This document shows, one piece after another, positions 47,550 to 59,644 of a stretch of DNA of 64,000 bases. Origin of the DNA: Selaginella tamariscina (lineage: Eukaryota; Streptophyta; Lycopodiopsida; Selaginellales; Selaginellaceae). The notes beneath the pieces were generated by a model that saw nothing but the letters and a program-made list of their open reading frames with translations, was not told the DNA's origin and did no database searches. Each line of letters starts with the position of its first letter. The stretch's first letter is position 1. Location: assembly GCA_003024785.1 (NCBI GenBank), contig PUQB01000381.1:109056-173055 (forward strand). The letters run 5' to 3'. The position numbers and the translations under genes were made by a program.

Positions 47550-48305
47550 TATTGCAAAATCAAAAAATAGCAATGGTTGACCTTGTGTTTTCCCAAGAGA
47601 CTTCATTTCACTTTGGTGGTTCCACTCTTGTCCATTGCAAGATCTCCCATGGGATCTGAGAGAAACACAGTGGTTCTTCTCTGAGAAATACTTTATACGG
47701 TGGGACTCCATAAGGTTGGGAACACCAAACACAAAGCTTGTCACACGTATGGCAATACAAGGCTTCACACGACAACAAGCCCTCTCTTTTACTCGGGGAA
47801 TATGGCAGTCCAAACTCACTGCAAAACATAAGTTATTTAGTTGGCTACTAATTCAAGATAGTATCCTAGTTGGGGCCATTGTAAAGCCTACACCTCTACC
47901 TTGTCCCTTGTGTGCATATCACATTGTCAAAACGTTTTGGGAATGTCCATTCTCAATATCCATTTGGAGATGATAGCTAGTTTGCTAGGATATCATGTAG
48001 ATGCCACTTTTACTTGGCCAATTGCCAAATATGGCCAAAATTCCCCACGAGGGATTCCAACATCTGCTTGGCTAATTGTACCCCCATCCATAATACATTA
48101 CATGCAAGTACAAGTCCCTTTAGGCACGCAACCAATATCATCGGAGGTATGGTTACTACTGCGCATTATGACAACATATCACTTATGGGAGGAGCATAGG
48201 AATCATGTGAAACATAGACGGCACATGCCTTCCAAAGATGTTCTCGTCACATCCATTTTGATGAACCTCATTTCCTTTCTCTCTAGTAAATGGAGACGTT
48301 CGTAA
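47550..48305 (+). pseudogene. LINE-type ORF2 C-terminus (zf-RVT region)
   Basis: The open frame 47635-47973 encodes GIWQSKLTAKHKLFSWLLIQD... CPLCAYHIVKTFWECPFSISIW. This is the W-K...FxWL...C-x2-C...HxxxxC-W pattern of the reverse-transcriptase zinc-binding region at the end of plant LINE ORF2. A further piece, TYHLWEEHRNHVKHRR, continues in another frame to 48305, so the frame shifts near 47940. No reverse-transcriptase core is seen upstream. Confidence 0.7.
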
Positions 48306-48746
48306 GGGAGCAGGAAGATAGACAAGGTCAATTTTGCAACACTTGGTTGTGTACTACAACTTTCAGCAGACTTCAAGATGATGGTATTTCGATCACTTGG
48401 TATTGGAGGTACCCTATTATTGATAGTTTGAGCATTAGCATGTGACAGTATTCTAGCACATATACTAGACTGGTAAAGGTCTAAAGCATGGAAAATTGGT
48501 GGTCTACGCACGTGGATCTCAAGCCCAAGTTGAGCAGTAAATTATGAACAATGTTAGTGGCACTTTTGTAATTTCAATTAGTTTTAAATATAATTACCGT
48601 TATGGTTGGTGCATGCCATAGTGGTTATTGGGCTTAGGCTTAATGAAGTGGCTTTGCTCGGTGTTGGGGGTGGTTGGCGTGCCAAAGTGGTTATTAAGCG
48701 TGACTAGAAATCATGTGGGCTCCTCACATGCAATACTGTAGAATTT

Positions 48747-48902
48747 AAAAGTACTTGTGATTATTTATTTGAAATTGGTTATGAATGACTTAATAAAGTA
48801 TAGTATAATATTTATCAAATATTGAAAAGTACTTGTGATTATTTATTTGAAATTGGTTATGAATGACTTAATAAAGTATAGTATAATATTTATCAAATAT
48901 TG
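48747..48902. repeat. Perfect tandem duplication, 2 x 78 bp
   Basis: The unit aaaagtacttgtgattattt... occurs at 48747-48824 and 48825-48902 with no difference that I can see. The identity suggests a recent event or an assembly duplication. Confidence 0.95.
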
Positions 48903-51284
48903 AAATGAGAGCACTCAATGTTACGGATATAAGGACTCAAAAAGGATTTGGGTCTCACACATTTTGATATGCACTACCTTAGTGTTATAATTTAAAATAT
49001 ATTTTGATAATGAAAGAGAGTTCTTAAATACATTGCAGTGATTAATTTATGGTATTCATAATTTAGTATATCTTGGTTATTTCTTCCTAATGCTTTCCAT
49101 TAAAAGGGAATGGGACTATAAATCCTCATGTCTAGTGAATCTAAACTCATTGATTGTGTATCATGTATTCAATATTGTAGTACTATTCAAATATACTTTA
49201 TTGCAAAAGGATATTCTGCAAATGCCTATCCATGCACAACAGGACGTTTTAAACAAGTTAAAAAATCCACACCAAGTGTCAGATATACAATTAACACTGC
49301 ACATACACCAATTTCAATGGTATATGTAAGCATGCATTTAAAATACATTGAATTTTATCACACAATCCAGACATAGCTACACTCTTACATGATGTATATA
49401 TCTGACTTCAAATGATTGAGCAATTAAAGATCGTCAACATAAAGATAACCAAACGTTTAATTGTTGTCAATAGAACAAATATAGAAGATGTCAATACTAC
49501 AATTTCATCATGAAAATATGTCGATTTGGAGTACAAAGAGCATTCTAAATTCTCCAAACCAATGCACTTTCATAAGTCTTCTTAGTTGTCAAACTACCTT
49601 ATACACCTGCCTGTAAATTCTTGGGTTGTGCTTTTCTTTTACAAAGTTAGGCAAATAGACCAGTTCCAAATGCAGTTTTCAAAATGATGTGTTTCTCCAT
49701 TAACACACTATGTGTTGTTATAGGAACTTTACGAACTCATCATTGGTTACATGGTGGGAGATGGAGTCGTTTATGAGTGTTTCGGATATGCCAAGAGCTC
49801 TAAGTTTGTCTACTGTAGTGATGGTTTGAGAACAAATGGGGTGTGCTTGAGACTATGTGGAAATGGTTAACTATAATGTGAGCACTAAAGAATGGTGCGT
49901 TTTACCAGGTTATAAAACCTGTTGTGCAGGAATGAACGTGGAAGCGGATGTGAATCAAGTGCATATGGTTGCACACTAAGTTTAAGACACCTTCACTTAA
50001 TTGAAACATATAACGTTATATCTATTTGTCTTGTGTGTGTGACAGAAACTTAGAAAATATTGATAGATGTATCTATACATATATGTAAGCAATAATACTA
50101 CCGCACCTCAAACTCTCCTCTAATAATCGTTTATATATATGTATATATAAGTCAGCTTTTATTCAAGAATTACTTAATTACTTCTCACCTTTGAGCTTCT
50201 CTATGCTTGTCAAGTTGTCATAATGTGAGTTTATCCTTGAGCTCTTACATATATCTATACATGGGTTTAACTATTTAATCACCCTTATCAAATTTCATTG
50301 ACTCCTCACACAGATATGAGCATATTTTAATATATATAATTAATTATTTTACTATACGCGTGTTAAAAGTCAAACACACACACTGTATCTATATATACAC
50401 GCTAACATATGAGTATATAATACCTCTTTCTTGTAATCGGTATTGAAAACTGTGTATAAATACTCTTTTTATACATATTCATGTACGTATGTATAAATCA
50501 ATACTTAAACGAAATAGAGGAAATGTAGTCTTATATTAATGGAGATTTCTCATGTGGTGTTCCAGCCTTTAATTATTTAAATTTTTATAAACTCAAACCA
50601 TTTAATAATTTAAATCTTCGGTTTTTCACTTCATTTTATTTATAAAACAAATTATAATGCTAAATTGTTAAAGTAAGTCCTGTGAGACGAAGCTTGAGAG
50701 TTTTTACCCATTTATACTTACATTTGGTATTGGGGAATTTAAACCCTAAAAAACAGAGTAGTTAAAATTTTAAACTTCATATAGTTTACAATATAATTGA
50801 CATGTTTATAATTTATATATTTAAATTTTATTAGTATTAATATATTTATCTTATATAATTACTATTTCTTAAACAAAATTTATACACATGTAACATATTT
50901 AAAACATGCATATGTATATTTATATTATTTTCTTAATATATTATACACATATATATATTCAGATTAAGCATTTTGACACGGATCAATGTTAACACATTAT
51001 TTAAAGTAGAGAATTCTTTATTAAATAATTTAAATATTTTTTAAAAAGAGAATGGAATATCTTTATGTTTTAATCTTTACATGATTCCACATATCTATGG
51101 TGTCATGTTGGCACCTACGACACCTAATCTTTATATGTTCTTCCTTTACATTACAGTATATACTACTTTTGCTTATGTAACGTGTAAAATCTTTTTTTAA
51201 GAATTTATACTTTTACATAAATTAAAAATGCGAGTCATTTATCAAGTATATTCCTACTTTTAAGAATATTATATAACTAATCTT

Positions 51285-51335
51285 TCCTTATAATTTAAAT
51301 TAATTGAAACTTTCAATTAATTTAAATTATAAGGA
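51285..51335. repeat. Inverted repeat (hairpin) upstream of the helicase gene
   Basis: ccttataatttaaattaatt and its reverse complement aattaatttaaattataagg lie about 8 bases apart, forming a ~22-bp AT stem roughly 30 bases before the start codon at 51363. It may be a small MITE-like remnant. Confidence 0.75.
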
Positions 51336-51362
51336 GTGGGTACGTCTAGGACTTTCATAGTA

Positions 51363-54300
51363 ATGGAGAGGAAAAGGCAGCATTCCATGGCTATGGCGAG
51401 TAATGATCTTATCTCCAGAATCCTTCAATGGTCTAAGCAAGACATACAAAACCAACAAATGTTTACAAGCCAAGTAAGATTTAACATACTATGTTTAATT
51501 TAATTAAGTAACTGAATGCTTGGTCAGGTTGAGGACATCCCCATGGAATTTGTTCCTTGGTGGAATATGTATCATGTTACAAGTTGCCCCTAATCGAGGA
51601 GATTCGTGCTTGCATTGAACAAGGTTTAAACAATTTGGAAACAGCTCTGCATTTCGATGTTACCAATGCAACCCCCAAGAAGAAACATTGCGCAAATGTA
51701 CTCTGTGAATATACAGCTGAAGTCTCTCTAGTGACCAACTTGGCGTCTCTCAGCTCTATCAAGCCAAAAGACATAGTCATGTTTGTAAGTCCATGTCACG
51801 GCCTCAATGGAAGACTAGCTTTAGTGAAAACCTTAACCGAGTGCTCTTCTAAGTCGGCAAGCGTCACATTCTCAGTTCATGCAGACGAGGGAGCCGAATT
51901 ACTAACTGAGAAGTTCAAGATTGCTAGCTTGACAAACTTAGCAACACAGGTACGTATCTGGGAAGCTCTGCACAGGCAGTTTTCCAACAAGGAGTGCCGA
52001 GGTTTTACGGGTTAACGAATCCCATGTCAATGTTGAAGGATAAATATGCTAGATATGCAGGGATTGACTATTGGAAAACGGATCTGAAAAGGCGGGGATT
52101 GAACCCGGGACCTCTCACACCGGTGTCAGGTGTTCTACCACTGAGCTACCTGCCCAGGTTGTATATATATTCAGCTTAGTTTTGACACTCCCCCTAAACT
52201 GAACACACCACACATCCCTACCCTACCTGCCAGTCCGGGCCTACCACAGGCCATCCAACCATAGCTCTGATACCATATTGGAAAACGGATCTGGACAGGC
52301 CGGGGATTGAACCCGGGACCTCTACACCGGTGTCAGGTGCTCTACCACTGAGCAAATTTTTCGGCAAAATCAAAATTTTTTACTCAAATATGCAAAATAT
52401 GCAAAATATACAGATCATTTCTCGATTGCTTCTTCGAGATACTTGATGTTCTCAACATAAGAGTATCCCTGAAACCTTCCAAGACATAACTGAGAGCGTC
52501 CATCGCAGAATCAAGAGCTTGGGCACAGGCGAGAGCTTGGGCACAGGCGAGAGCTTGGGCACAGGCGGATCCTTCTGCGCAGTCAGATCCGGCACGAGCT
52601 TGCAGAACTTGGACATTGGATCAGCTATCGGATGCTGAACATGTGGTGATGTAGGCACCCGCTTGTAGTACAGCGCCCCGGAAGGTACTTGAGGTTGAGA
52701 TCGTAAGTTTCATATTGTTCCTGCATTTCGATGAGCTTATGCAGCTTCGTATTGCCCGATATTGCAGGCACAAAGAGATTCCCGTCATCACCTAAGGACT
52801 CATCACCACTACTATGTTCGTCCGCCATCGAAGCTCCCGCCTGTGCCCAAGCTCTCGCCTGTGCCGAAGCTCCTGCCAAAGCTCCCGCCGGAACCTCCCG
52901 ATCTGCAAGTCTTGAAGTTCCTGTCTTTGCCGAAGCTCCTGCCGAAGCTCCCGCCGGCTCCCGATCTGCATGTGTCGGATCTGCCTGTGAAGTCCCCCCG
53001 CTGGACATGACGGCGACAAAGGCAGATGTCAAGTTCCGCTCAGATGATCAGGTGAAGGCATCCAAGCATCAAGATCTGATGTTCCAGTTAGGTCAGATTT
53101 TGACTGTTCTGAAGTCTGCTCGGAAAAACATCAAACGCGGGCGTCAGGAGGTCGGACTGTCGGATCTTGATTCCGCGATGGACGCTCTCAGTTATGTCTT
53201 GGAAGGTTTTCAGGGATACTTTTATGTTGAGAACATCAAGTATCTCGAAGAAGCAATCGAGAAATAACTGAGAGCGTCCATCGCCGAATCAAATTCACAC
53301 CTGACACCGGTGTGAGAGGTCCCGGGTTCAATCCCCGGTCTGTCCAGATCCGTTTTCCAATATGGTATCAGAGATATGGTTGGATGGTCTACCCGGACTG
53401 GCAGGTAGGGTAGGGATGTGTGGTGTGTTCAGCTTAGGGAGTGTTAAAACTAAGCTGAATATACACACAACCCGGGCAGGTAGCTCAGTGGTAGAGCACC
53501 TCACACTGGTGTGAGAGGTCCCGGGTTCAATCCCTGGCCTGTCCAGATCCGTTTTCCAATATTGACAACGTCGAACGTGAAGAGAAGCCCGCCTAAAGGG
53601 TCTGCTCTCGAATGTCTGCAACAGTTAAACCAGCGCCAAAGTGAGGCCATCTCGGTGACTGTTACTGCCTTGGAGAGAAAGAACTCGTTTCTGCAATATT
53701 GACAACGTCGAACGTGAAGAGAAGCCCGCCTAAAGGGTCTGCTCTCGATGTCTGCAACAGTTAAACCAGCGCCAAAGTGAGGCCATCTCGGTGACTGTTA
53801 CTGCCTTGGAGAGAAAGAACTCGTTTCTGCAGCTGGTACATGGACCACCGGGTACAGGCAAGACATCAACTCTAGTTGCCTTGCTCTCTGTGCTTTGTAT
53901 TGATGAAAGGCGAGTGCTAATGTGTGCACCAAGAACTCGTTTCTGCAGCTGGTACATGGACCACCGGGTACAGGCAAGACATCAACTCTAGTTGCCTTGC
54001 TCTCTGTGCTTTGTATTGATGAAAGGCGAGTGCTAATGTGTGCACCAACAAATGCTGCGGTTGTTTGAAGTTGCCACCAGGTTCATCAAAGCTGTACAGA
54101 GTTAAACCAGCGCCAAAGTGAGGCCATCTCGGTGACTGTTACTGCCTTGGAGAGAAAGAATCGTTTCTGCAGCTGGTACATGGACCACCGGGTACAGGCA
54201 AGACATCAACTCTAGTTGCCTTGCTCTCTGTGCTTTGTATTGATGAAAGGCGAGTGCTAATGTGTGCACCAACAAATGCTGCGGTTGTTGAAGTTGCCAC

Positions 54301-56124
54301 CAGGTTCATCAAAGCTGTACAGAGAGATACTTTCATCATTGGGAAGTCTCCTGCAGACATTGTGTTGCTTGGGAACGAAGAGAGGCTCCAAGTGAATAAC
54401 AATCCTGCTCTCTCAGCGATCCTCCTCGACCAAAGACTCAATCAGTTGCGTAAATGTAACTGGAAGCAAAGTCCTCAAGAGGTGACCAACTTCCTTGCAT
54501 GGGCCAAACAAAGCTCTCCGCCTTCTGAAGAGTTCCCAGAATTCTACGGTTTTGTCTTGGATAAGATACTAAAGTTTATCGCTGTGCTACTTAAGAACAT
54601 AGAGACAGCTGACAATGTTCTACCAAGTAGTCTTATCAAGTTATCTCCTCTCGCAAGCCTAAAGGATATGGCACTAATATACAGGAGGAGCTCTCAAGAA
54701 GCAAGATTATGGATATGCAACTATATAGCTCTAGAGTGTGCGGAAACTTACAGAGACTTCGTGATTCGGTTAAAGCGTTGGTGGATCTGAACTTGGACAA
54801 TCCCAACTTGATCTTGGAGCATGCCTCAGTAGTTTGCTGCACGGTTTCCACTGCAGGTTCTTACATGGTACGATACGCAGGAGCCTTTGACATTGCTATC
54901 GTTGATAAGCATCCCAGCTTGTAGAAGCAGAATCTGCCATCATTGTAAGTATGCCACACTTGAGCAGCATTTTACTTGTAGGGGACCAACATCAACTCCC
55001 AGCTACTGTGATAAGCCAGGTTCTCGTATAAGTTTGCATATGAATCTGTCTCACTTCTTTCTTAGGTAGCTCGGGACTGTGGATATGGAAGAAGCCTCTT
55101 CCAGAGGTTACAAGCTCTGGGACATTCGAGTGTTATGCTAAATGTGCAGTACCGTATGCATCCATCCATTGTCCAGTTTTCAAATCTGAGATTCTACAAT
55201 GGTCAGATTCAGATGGTGCCAACGTGAAAGCACATGCATATGACAAAAGGCTCGCTCCTTGCTAAGTGAGCCATATAGTTTGGTACATATTGGTGATGGA
55301 CGAGAACAAACTGATCTTGTTAGAAAAAGAGGCAGTAAGAAGAATCCGGTAGAGCTGAAACGGATCCTGCAGTTTCTACAAACGCTACAAAGAGGTGTGT
55401 GTGTGTGTGCGCGCGCGCGTGCGTGCGTGCGTTTTTATGTGAAATTCATTATAAGAATAAGCACGGAGAGCTTGAGGTTGGCATTATCAGTCCTTACGCA
55501 GCCCAAGTCCAAGCTCTAAATAAGTTGTTGGAATCCAGGTGTTTTGATAATATCAAAGTCGAAGTGAAATCTGTTGATGGCTTTCAAGGACGGGAGAAGG
55601 ATGTGATATTATTGTCCACCGTTAGATCTAACGCTCGTGGTCAGGTCGGCTTTTTACAAGATTATAGACGATTGAATGTGGCATTAACTCGTGCAAGGTA
55701 TGTTAACTGTATATACACAGGAACAGCTACAACTTACTGGTGTTGGCGATTCAGGTACTGCTTGTGCATAATGGGGAATGCGAACACGTTGGCAAATAGT
55801 GATGTATGGAAAGACTTGATTGAAGATGCAAGAGCAAGAGATTGCATTATTGATGCAACTGTTAGTGACTTGAGAGTGAATCGTTTGCAAATACCAAAGA
55901 ACCAGACAAGAAGTATTCGGTACCATGAAACAGCACTTCATTCACCCACACTGAACCACCAAAGATCGACTACTGCAAGAAGTATTCACGAAAACGAAGT
56001 TTCACCAACGTACACAGGGAACCGGGAAATTCCCGATCCTGATGAGGGTGCTGGTCTCTATACCTGGTTTTCACTTGGAGCGGTGCTTGTTACTGTTCTA
56101 CTAATCTGCACAAGATGCAAGTAA
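51363..56124 (+). CDS. SEN1/UPF1-like superfamily 1 helicase, exon split by an insertion
   Basis: Exons: 51363-51473, 51528-55019 (interrupted), 55066-55394, 55456-55697 and 55755-56124. The N-terminus ([34 protein letters not shown]) matches plant SEN1-like helicases. SF1 motifs follow in order: Walker [29 protein letters not shown] plus EASQLVEAE (motif II region), [40 protein letters not shown] and [12 protein letters not shown]. Such enzymes unwind RNA or RNA-DNA hybrids. The C-terminus ends in a hydrophobic stretch ([19 protein letters not shown]), odd for this family. A 1.5-kb element splits exon 2 at GGATTGAC, and staggered duplications of the Walker A region follow. One-base slips occur near 51545, 52015, 54780, 54912 and 55215. 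As assembled it cannot make full-length protein. Confidence 0.88.
52085..52155 (-). ncRNA. tRNA-like module in the left terminal repeat
   Basis: The minus strand reads GGGCAGGTAGCTCAGTGGTAG... with the B-box GGTTCAATCCC, as in the right copy, but its 3' acceptor part (CTTTTCA) no longer pairs well. The A box (TAGCTCAGTGG) is intact. Third, partial modules lie in the truncated repeats. Confidence 0.75.
52354..53297. other. Central cargo with two outward-reading coding frames
   Basis: The left half reads on the minus strand from about 52831 ([19 protein letters not shown]..., then [20 protein letters not shown]). The right half reads on the plus strand to 53267 ([18 protein letters not shown]..., [19 protein letters not shown]). 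Both end in the same sequence ([17 protein letters not shown]...[12 protein letters not shown]), so the shared ~85 bp form an inner inverted repeat. Ala/Pro-rich low-complexity sequence and an 18-bp repeat (agcttgggcacaggcgag, three copies near 52514-52570) lie between. I do not recognise the protein; a gag-like helical protein is one possibility. Confidence 0.6.
53474..53545 (+). ncRNA. tRNA-like module in the right terminal repeat
   Basis: These 72 bases pair as a tRNA in the acceptor (GGGCAGG/CCTGTCC), D (GCTC/GAGC) and T (CCGGG/CCTGG) stems. A box TAGCTCAGTGG is at 53481-53491 and B box GGTTCAATCCC at 53524-53534. The anticodon arm is replaced by a palindrome (CACACTGGTGTG), so no standard anticodon loop exists. 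This suggests a retained Pol III promoter and not a working tRNA. Confidence 0.8.
53562..54180 (+). repeat. Staggered direct duplications of the helicase Walker A region
   Basis: Four overlapping copies of the same exon part run in series: about 53562-53697, 53698-53930, 53931-54100 and 54101 onward. Each starts and stops at a different point. Two junctions share short sequence (for example ACAG at 54098). The second copy begins CAATATTGAC, which includes the last bases of the preceding insertion, so it arose after the insertion, or the assembly overlapped reads wrongly. Confidence 0.9.
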
Positions 56125-59100
56125 ATAGGAATGGCAAGTGTGTTTCCCATCGATAATCCATCAGTATGTACCCAATGTATGTACGAGAGATTAATTTATT
56201 CATATAATTTTTAAGTTAAATTCTGAACACTTCTGATCCAACGGCTGATTGATCAGAGTGAACATATGGTGTATAGTTTTAGGTTACTTAATCATTTAAA
56301 AAGTCCACATAAATAATTTTTTGTACTTCACATTGTGTTTATGCTCTATCAGCATTAAAGAAAACGAATATTTAAGTATTTTATCAGTTTTTTATAAATG
56401 ATGTATTTTAATAAATATGTTATTTCATTATAATATATATAATAATTACAGCTAAATTGAGAATAATTCAAATAATTTAGAATGTAAATTTAAATTAAAT
56501 AAATTAGATTTAGATGCACCAAAAATAAAAATAAATATTAAAATGATTTAATCCACAAGGAAATTTTAAACTAAATTATCCATTATAGGTATGTATTTTT
56601 TAATAAACATTAATATTACATTTAAAATACCGCTTAGTAAACTTTTTATGCAGTTTCAATTTTTTTATATGCATATATTATTTCAGTAAAATGAAATATA
56701 CTAAGCACGCTATACTTATGTTGTGTAATTTAATTTGCAAACCTTTATTATATGTATTATATGTTTAAGAAAAATACTTTAATTATTTATTTTATTTTTG
56801 TTTCAAACATAAGTACAGAGAACTTAATTATTTTGATGCTGAAATATATTTTTAAGAATATCTTTAATTAAATGATTTAATTTTATATCACTTTAAGTTT
56901 TATTTAAAAGGATTCACCATTTATTATTATGATGAATGAATATAATTATTTTAACCTATTTGTTATATATATAAATAATATATTTAACTATAAAACTAAA
57001 TGAGATACAATAACAAGCTTCACTACCGTTATAACTATAAATTTAAAATATATATTGTTTTATGAATTAAGAATATTTATATATAAAATATTTAATTATT
57101 ATTTTTAAAATAAAATATATATTAAATAGATCATAGTATTATGTTTTTATTCAAATTTATATGTGTGTGTGTTTATGTAGTTTTCACAAGTTTTTCATAT
57201 TTATAATTATCTTATAATTTATTATAACTTATAAATACGTATTTTCTATATATTATATACACCTGTGTATATAAATATAATTTCTCCTTATATTTAGTGT
57301 TTTACTTCTCATTTACTTATACGTAAATACTATATTATTAATAATAATGTTTATGTATACTTTTAATCCACATAGGTATATATACATGAATATATATGTT
57401 CTTGGTTAGCTAATATATGTATATATTTGTTTTTAATATTTCTTTGCTCAATTTATTAATATATTATGGATTTAATTTATTATGGTTTTCCTAATATTTT
57501 ATTAATTCTTTTCTTCTTACCTTAATTTGAGATTCAAATATAGATCATTTATTTAGAATAAATTAATATATTCTAATGGCATAATATTTCACAAATTCAT
57601 ACCTAGGTTCTGTCTCAAATCTTAACTAAAAAATTAATTTAATTAAATTAAACTATTCTCATAGTAATAAACATATATAAGCATAATATATAATTTTTTG
57701 ATTTCATTATAGATATAAATTATACACATATATATATAATATACATATGTATTCTATATATAAATGTGTGCATGCATATGTATACTATAAAATATAAATT
57801 ACTATCAATAGTATCTGGTTATTAATTTACATTAAAAGTGGGTTCATCCTATGTGTTACGCTCCTACTTTCATTATATGCTAAACTATCTTAAGATTATA
57901 TTAGAATTATATTAAATTTAATTTAAATCAAAAGTCAAATTTTGAGGTAAAGAAAGAATAACAATAATATGCTGAGGAAAAATAATATACTTAAAGAATT
58001 TAAATCAATGGTAAAAATTAAATATTTCTTTTAGATTTAAATAGACTAATAAAAATATTTAAAAACATCGTTCAAAGCTTTGTAATTTAATTGTATTTAT
58101 ACAGTATATATTTATATCTTTATAAATATGTATGTGTATATCATACTTTTTGACGTCAAATAATTATTAGTATATTCTAGTATTATATTATTATATGTTT
58201 TAAATAAAACTTATGAACATATAACATATTTATAGCATTTATGTATAATTCAAATGGTGAAGTATAAATACACATATATTCAAAAAACTTATGCACGTAC
58301 ATGAAAAACACACAGAGAAACTTTCACACATTATTTTAATAAATACACATGCACACACATGTCGCAGACCATCCAATACATACTTTTAAACATATTGTTA
58401 TTAAATCTCCCTTACCTTAAATAAATATTATTAATATTTTAAACTTTTATTATTTCTAAAATATAATTTAGAGAGAATAAAATCTAACTTAAAACACATC
58501 CTAAAATATCTTACCTTGAACAATATAATAAAGTTTTTAAACAAGGTTTAAAGCTAAATAATATCTAAGCCATTTAATTAGTCTGCAGTATCCCCATTAA
58601 AAATAAGATTGAATTCCAGCATGGTTTAACATAATGAACTTCTAGTGTACACATGTATTTATTAAACATACATGCGCATAAAAAAAATATAAACATCAAT
58701 AAAAAGTAAAAATAATACTATATATAAAGAGAAATTATATTATATACATATGATACTTGTTTATGTTTATAAAATCCGCAATATAAGTTATAACAAATTA
58801 AAACATTAAATTTTATAAGTAAACTTTAAAATTAAATTTTATATTTTCTAAATTCACGTGCATACACATGTATAAAAGAATCTAGATGTTTAAACCCTTA
58901 ACAATAAACTAAATGCATATGTGTGTGTGTGTGAGGGGGAGAGAGAGTATGTATATATTACATACATACACACATATATAGAGAGAGACACACACACACA
59001 CACACATTTTGTATATAAGCATAATTATATCTATGTACATATAAGTGATATATTATGTATCCCACTTAATTAACTAATGTTTAAGTAGACTTAAACTAGG

Positions 59101-59644
59101 TCTGTTTGTAATTTAGGGTATCAGGAACAATGCAGGTTGGTAAGCATCTGCAGGTAACTTCCTAGTGCAAGAAATTCTTAATGGTCATTTTCAAATGGGT
59201 AGATATATCTAATTCATTTGACTTTAAAGTTAATTTATTATTAGAGAAAGTAACCCTCAAATTTAAATATTTTTTAGATACACTATTTTTAAAGAATATC
59301 ACATCTGGTTAAATATTTTATGTTTTATTAATTTTTAAATTTTACTTAAACAAAATGCTATTTATATTTAAATGAGATGCTCCAAAAAATAAAATAGGAT
59401 TTTATATCTTAAATGGATAAGTTCATACCTATTAAGTGAGCTTTACCACTATAAGGGTTTGCAAATATGCAAATATGGTGTTTAAAATGTCTAAATATTA
59501 TAAAAACAAGTTTAAACCAGTGGTATATTTAATAATCTAATTAAAAAGACAATGAAACAGTCAAAACAAATAATATCTATATAAGATTTAAACATTATTT
59601 TAGATATTAACATTTAAACACGGACACACACACACACAACTTAC
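56125..59644. other. Very AT-rich intergenic region, no gene seen
   Basis: About 3.5 kb of AT-rich sequence with many TA and CA runs and no exon-like stretch. The missing C-terminal exons of the pyrophosphorylase fragment at 59645 would be expected here but were not found. Confidence 0.5.

Larger units (their letters stand above)
48306..51362. other. AT-rich intergenic region, no gene seen
   Basis: Long AT-rich spacer between the transposon nest and the helicase gene. Apart from the 78-bp tandem duplication it holds TA runs near 50130 and an inverted repeat around 51285-51335 (cttataatttaaattaattgaaa and its complement). No exons were recognised. Confidence 0.5.
52069..53561. mobile_element. 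Palindromic composite of two TRIM-like units with tRNA-bearing terminal repeats
   Basis: A single insertion bounded by TTGAC at 52064-52068 and 53562-53566, with perfectly inverted ends (TATTGGAAAACGGATCTG...CAGATCCGTTTTCCAATA). Each arm is a miniature LTR-like unit: a complete ~117-bp terminal repeat (52072-52187 minus; 53442-53558 plus), an ~88-bp internal part with a PBS-like TGGTATCAGAG(C) and a polypurine-like tract, and a truncated second terminal repeat (52276-52353; 53298-53362). The arms face outward around a ~940-bp centre. The terminal repeats start TGT, end CCA and contain a tRNA-like module. Closest known concept is TRIM elements; Cassandra TRIMs carry 5S rRNA in their LTRs. Fossil, non-autonomous. 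Confidence 0.85.

Noticed and set aside
53474-53545. Functional tRNA gene in the insertion
   Set aside because: The anticodon arm is a palindrome without a 7-base loop or usable anticodon. I treat it as a tRNA-like promoter module.
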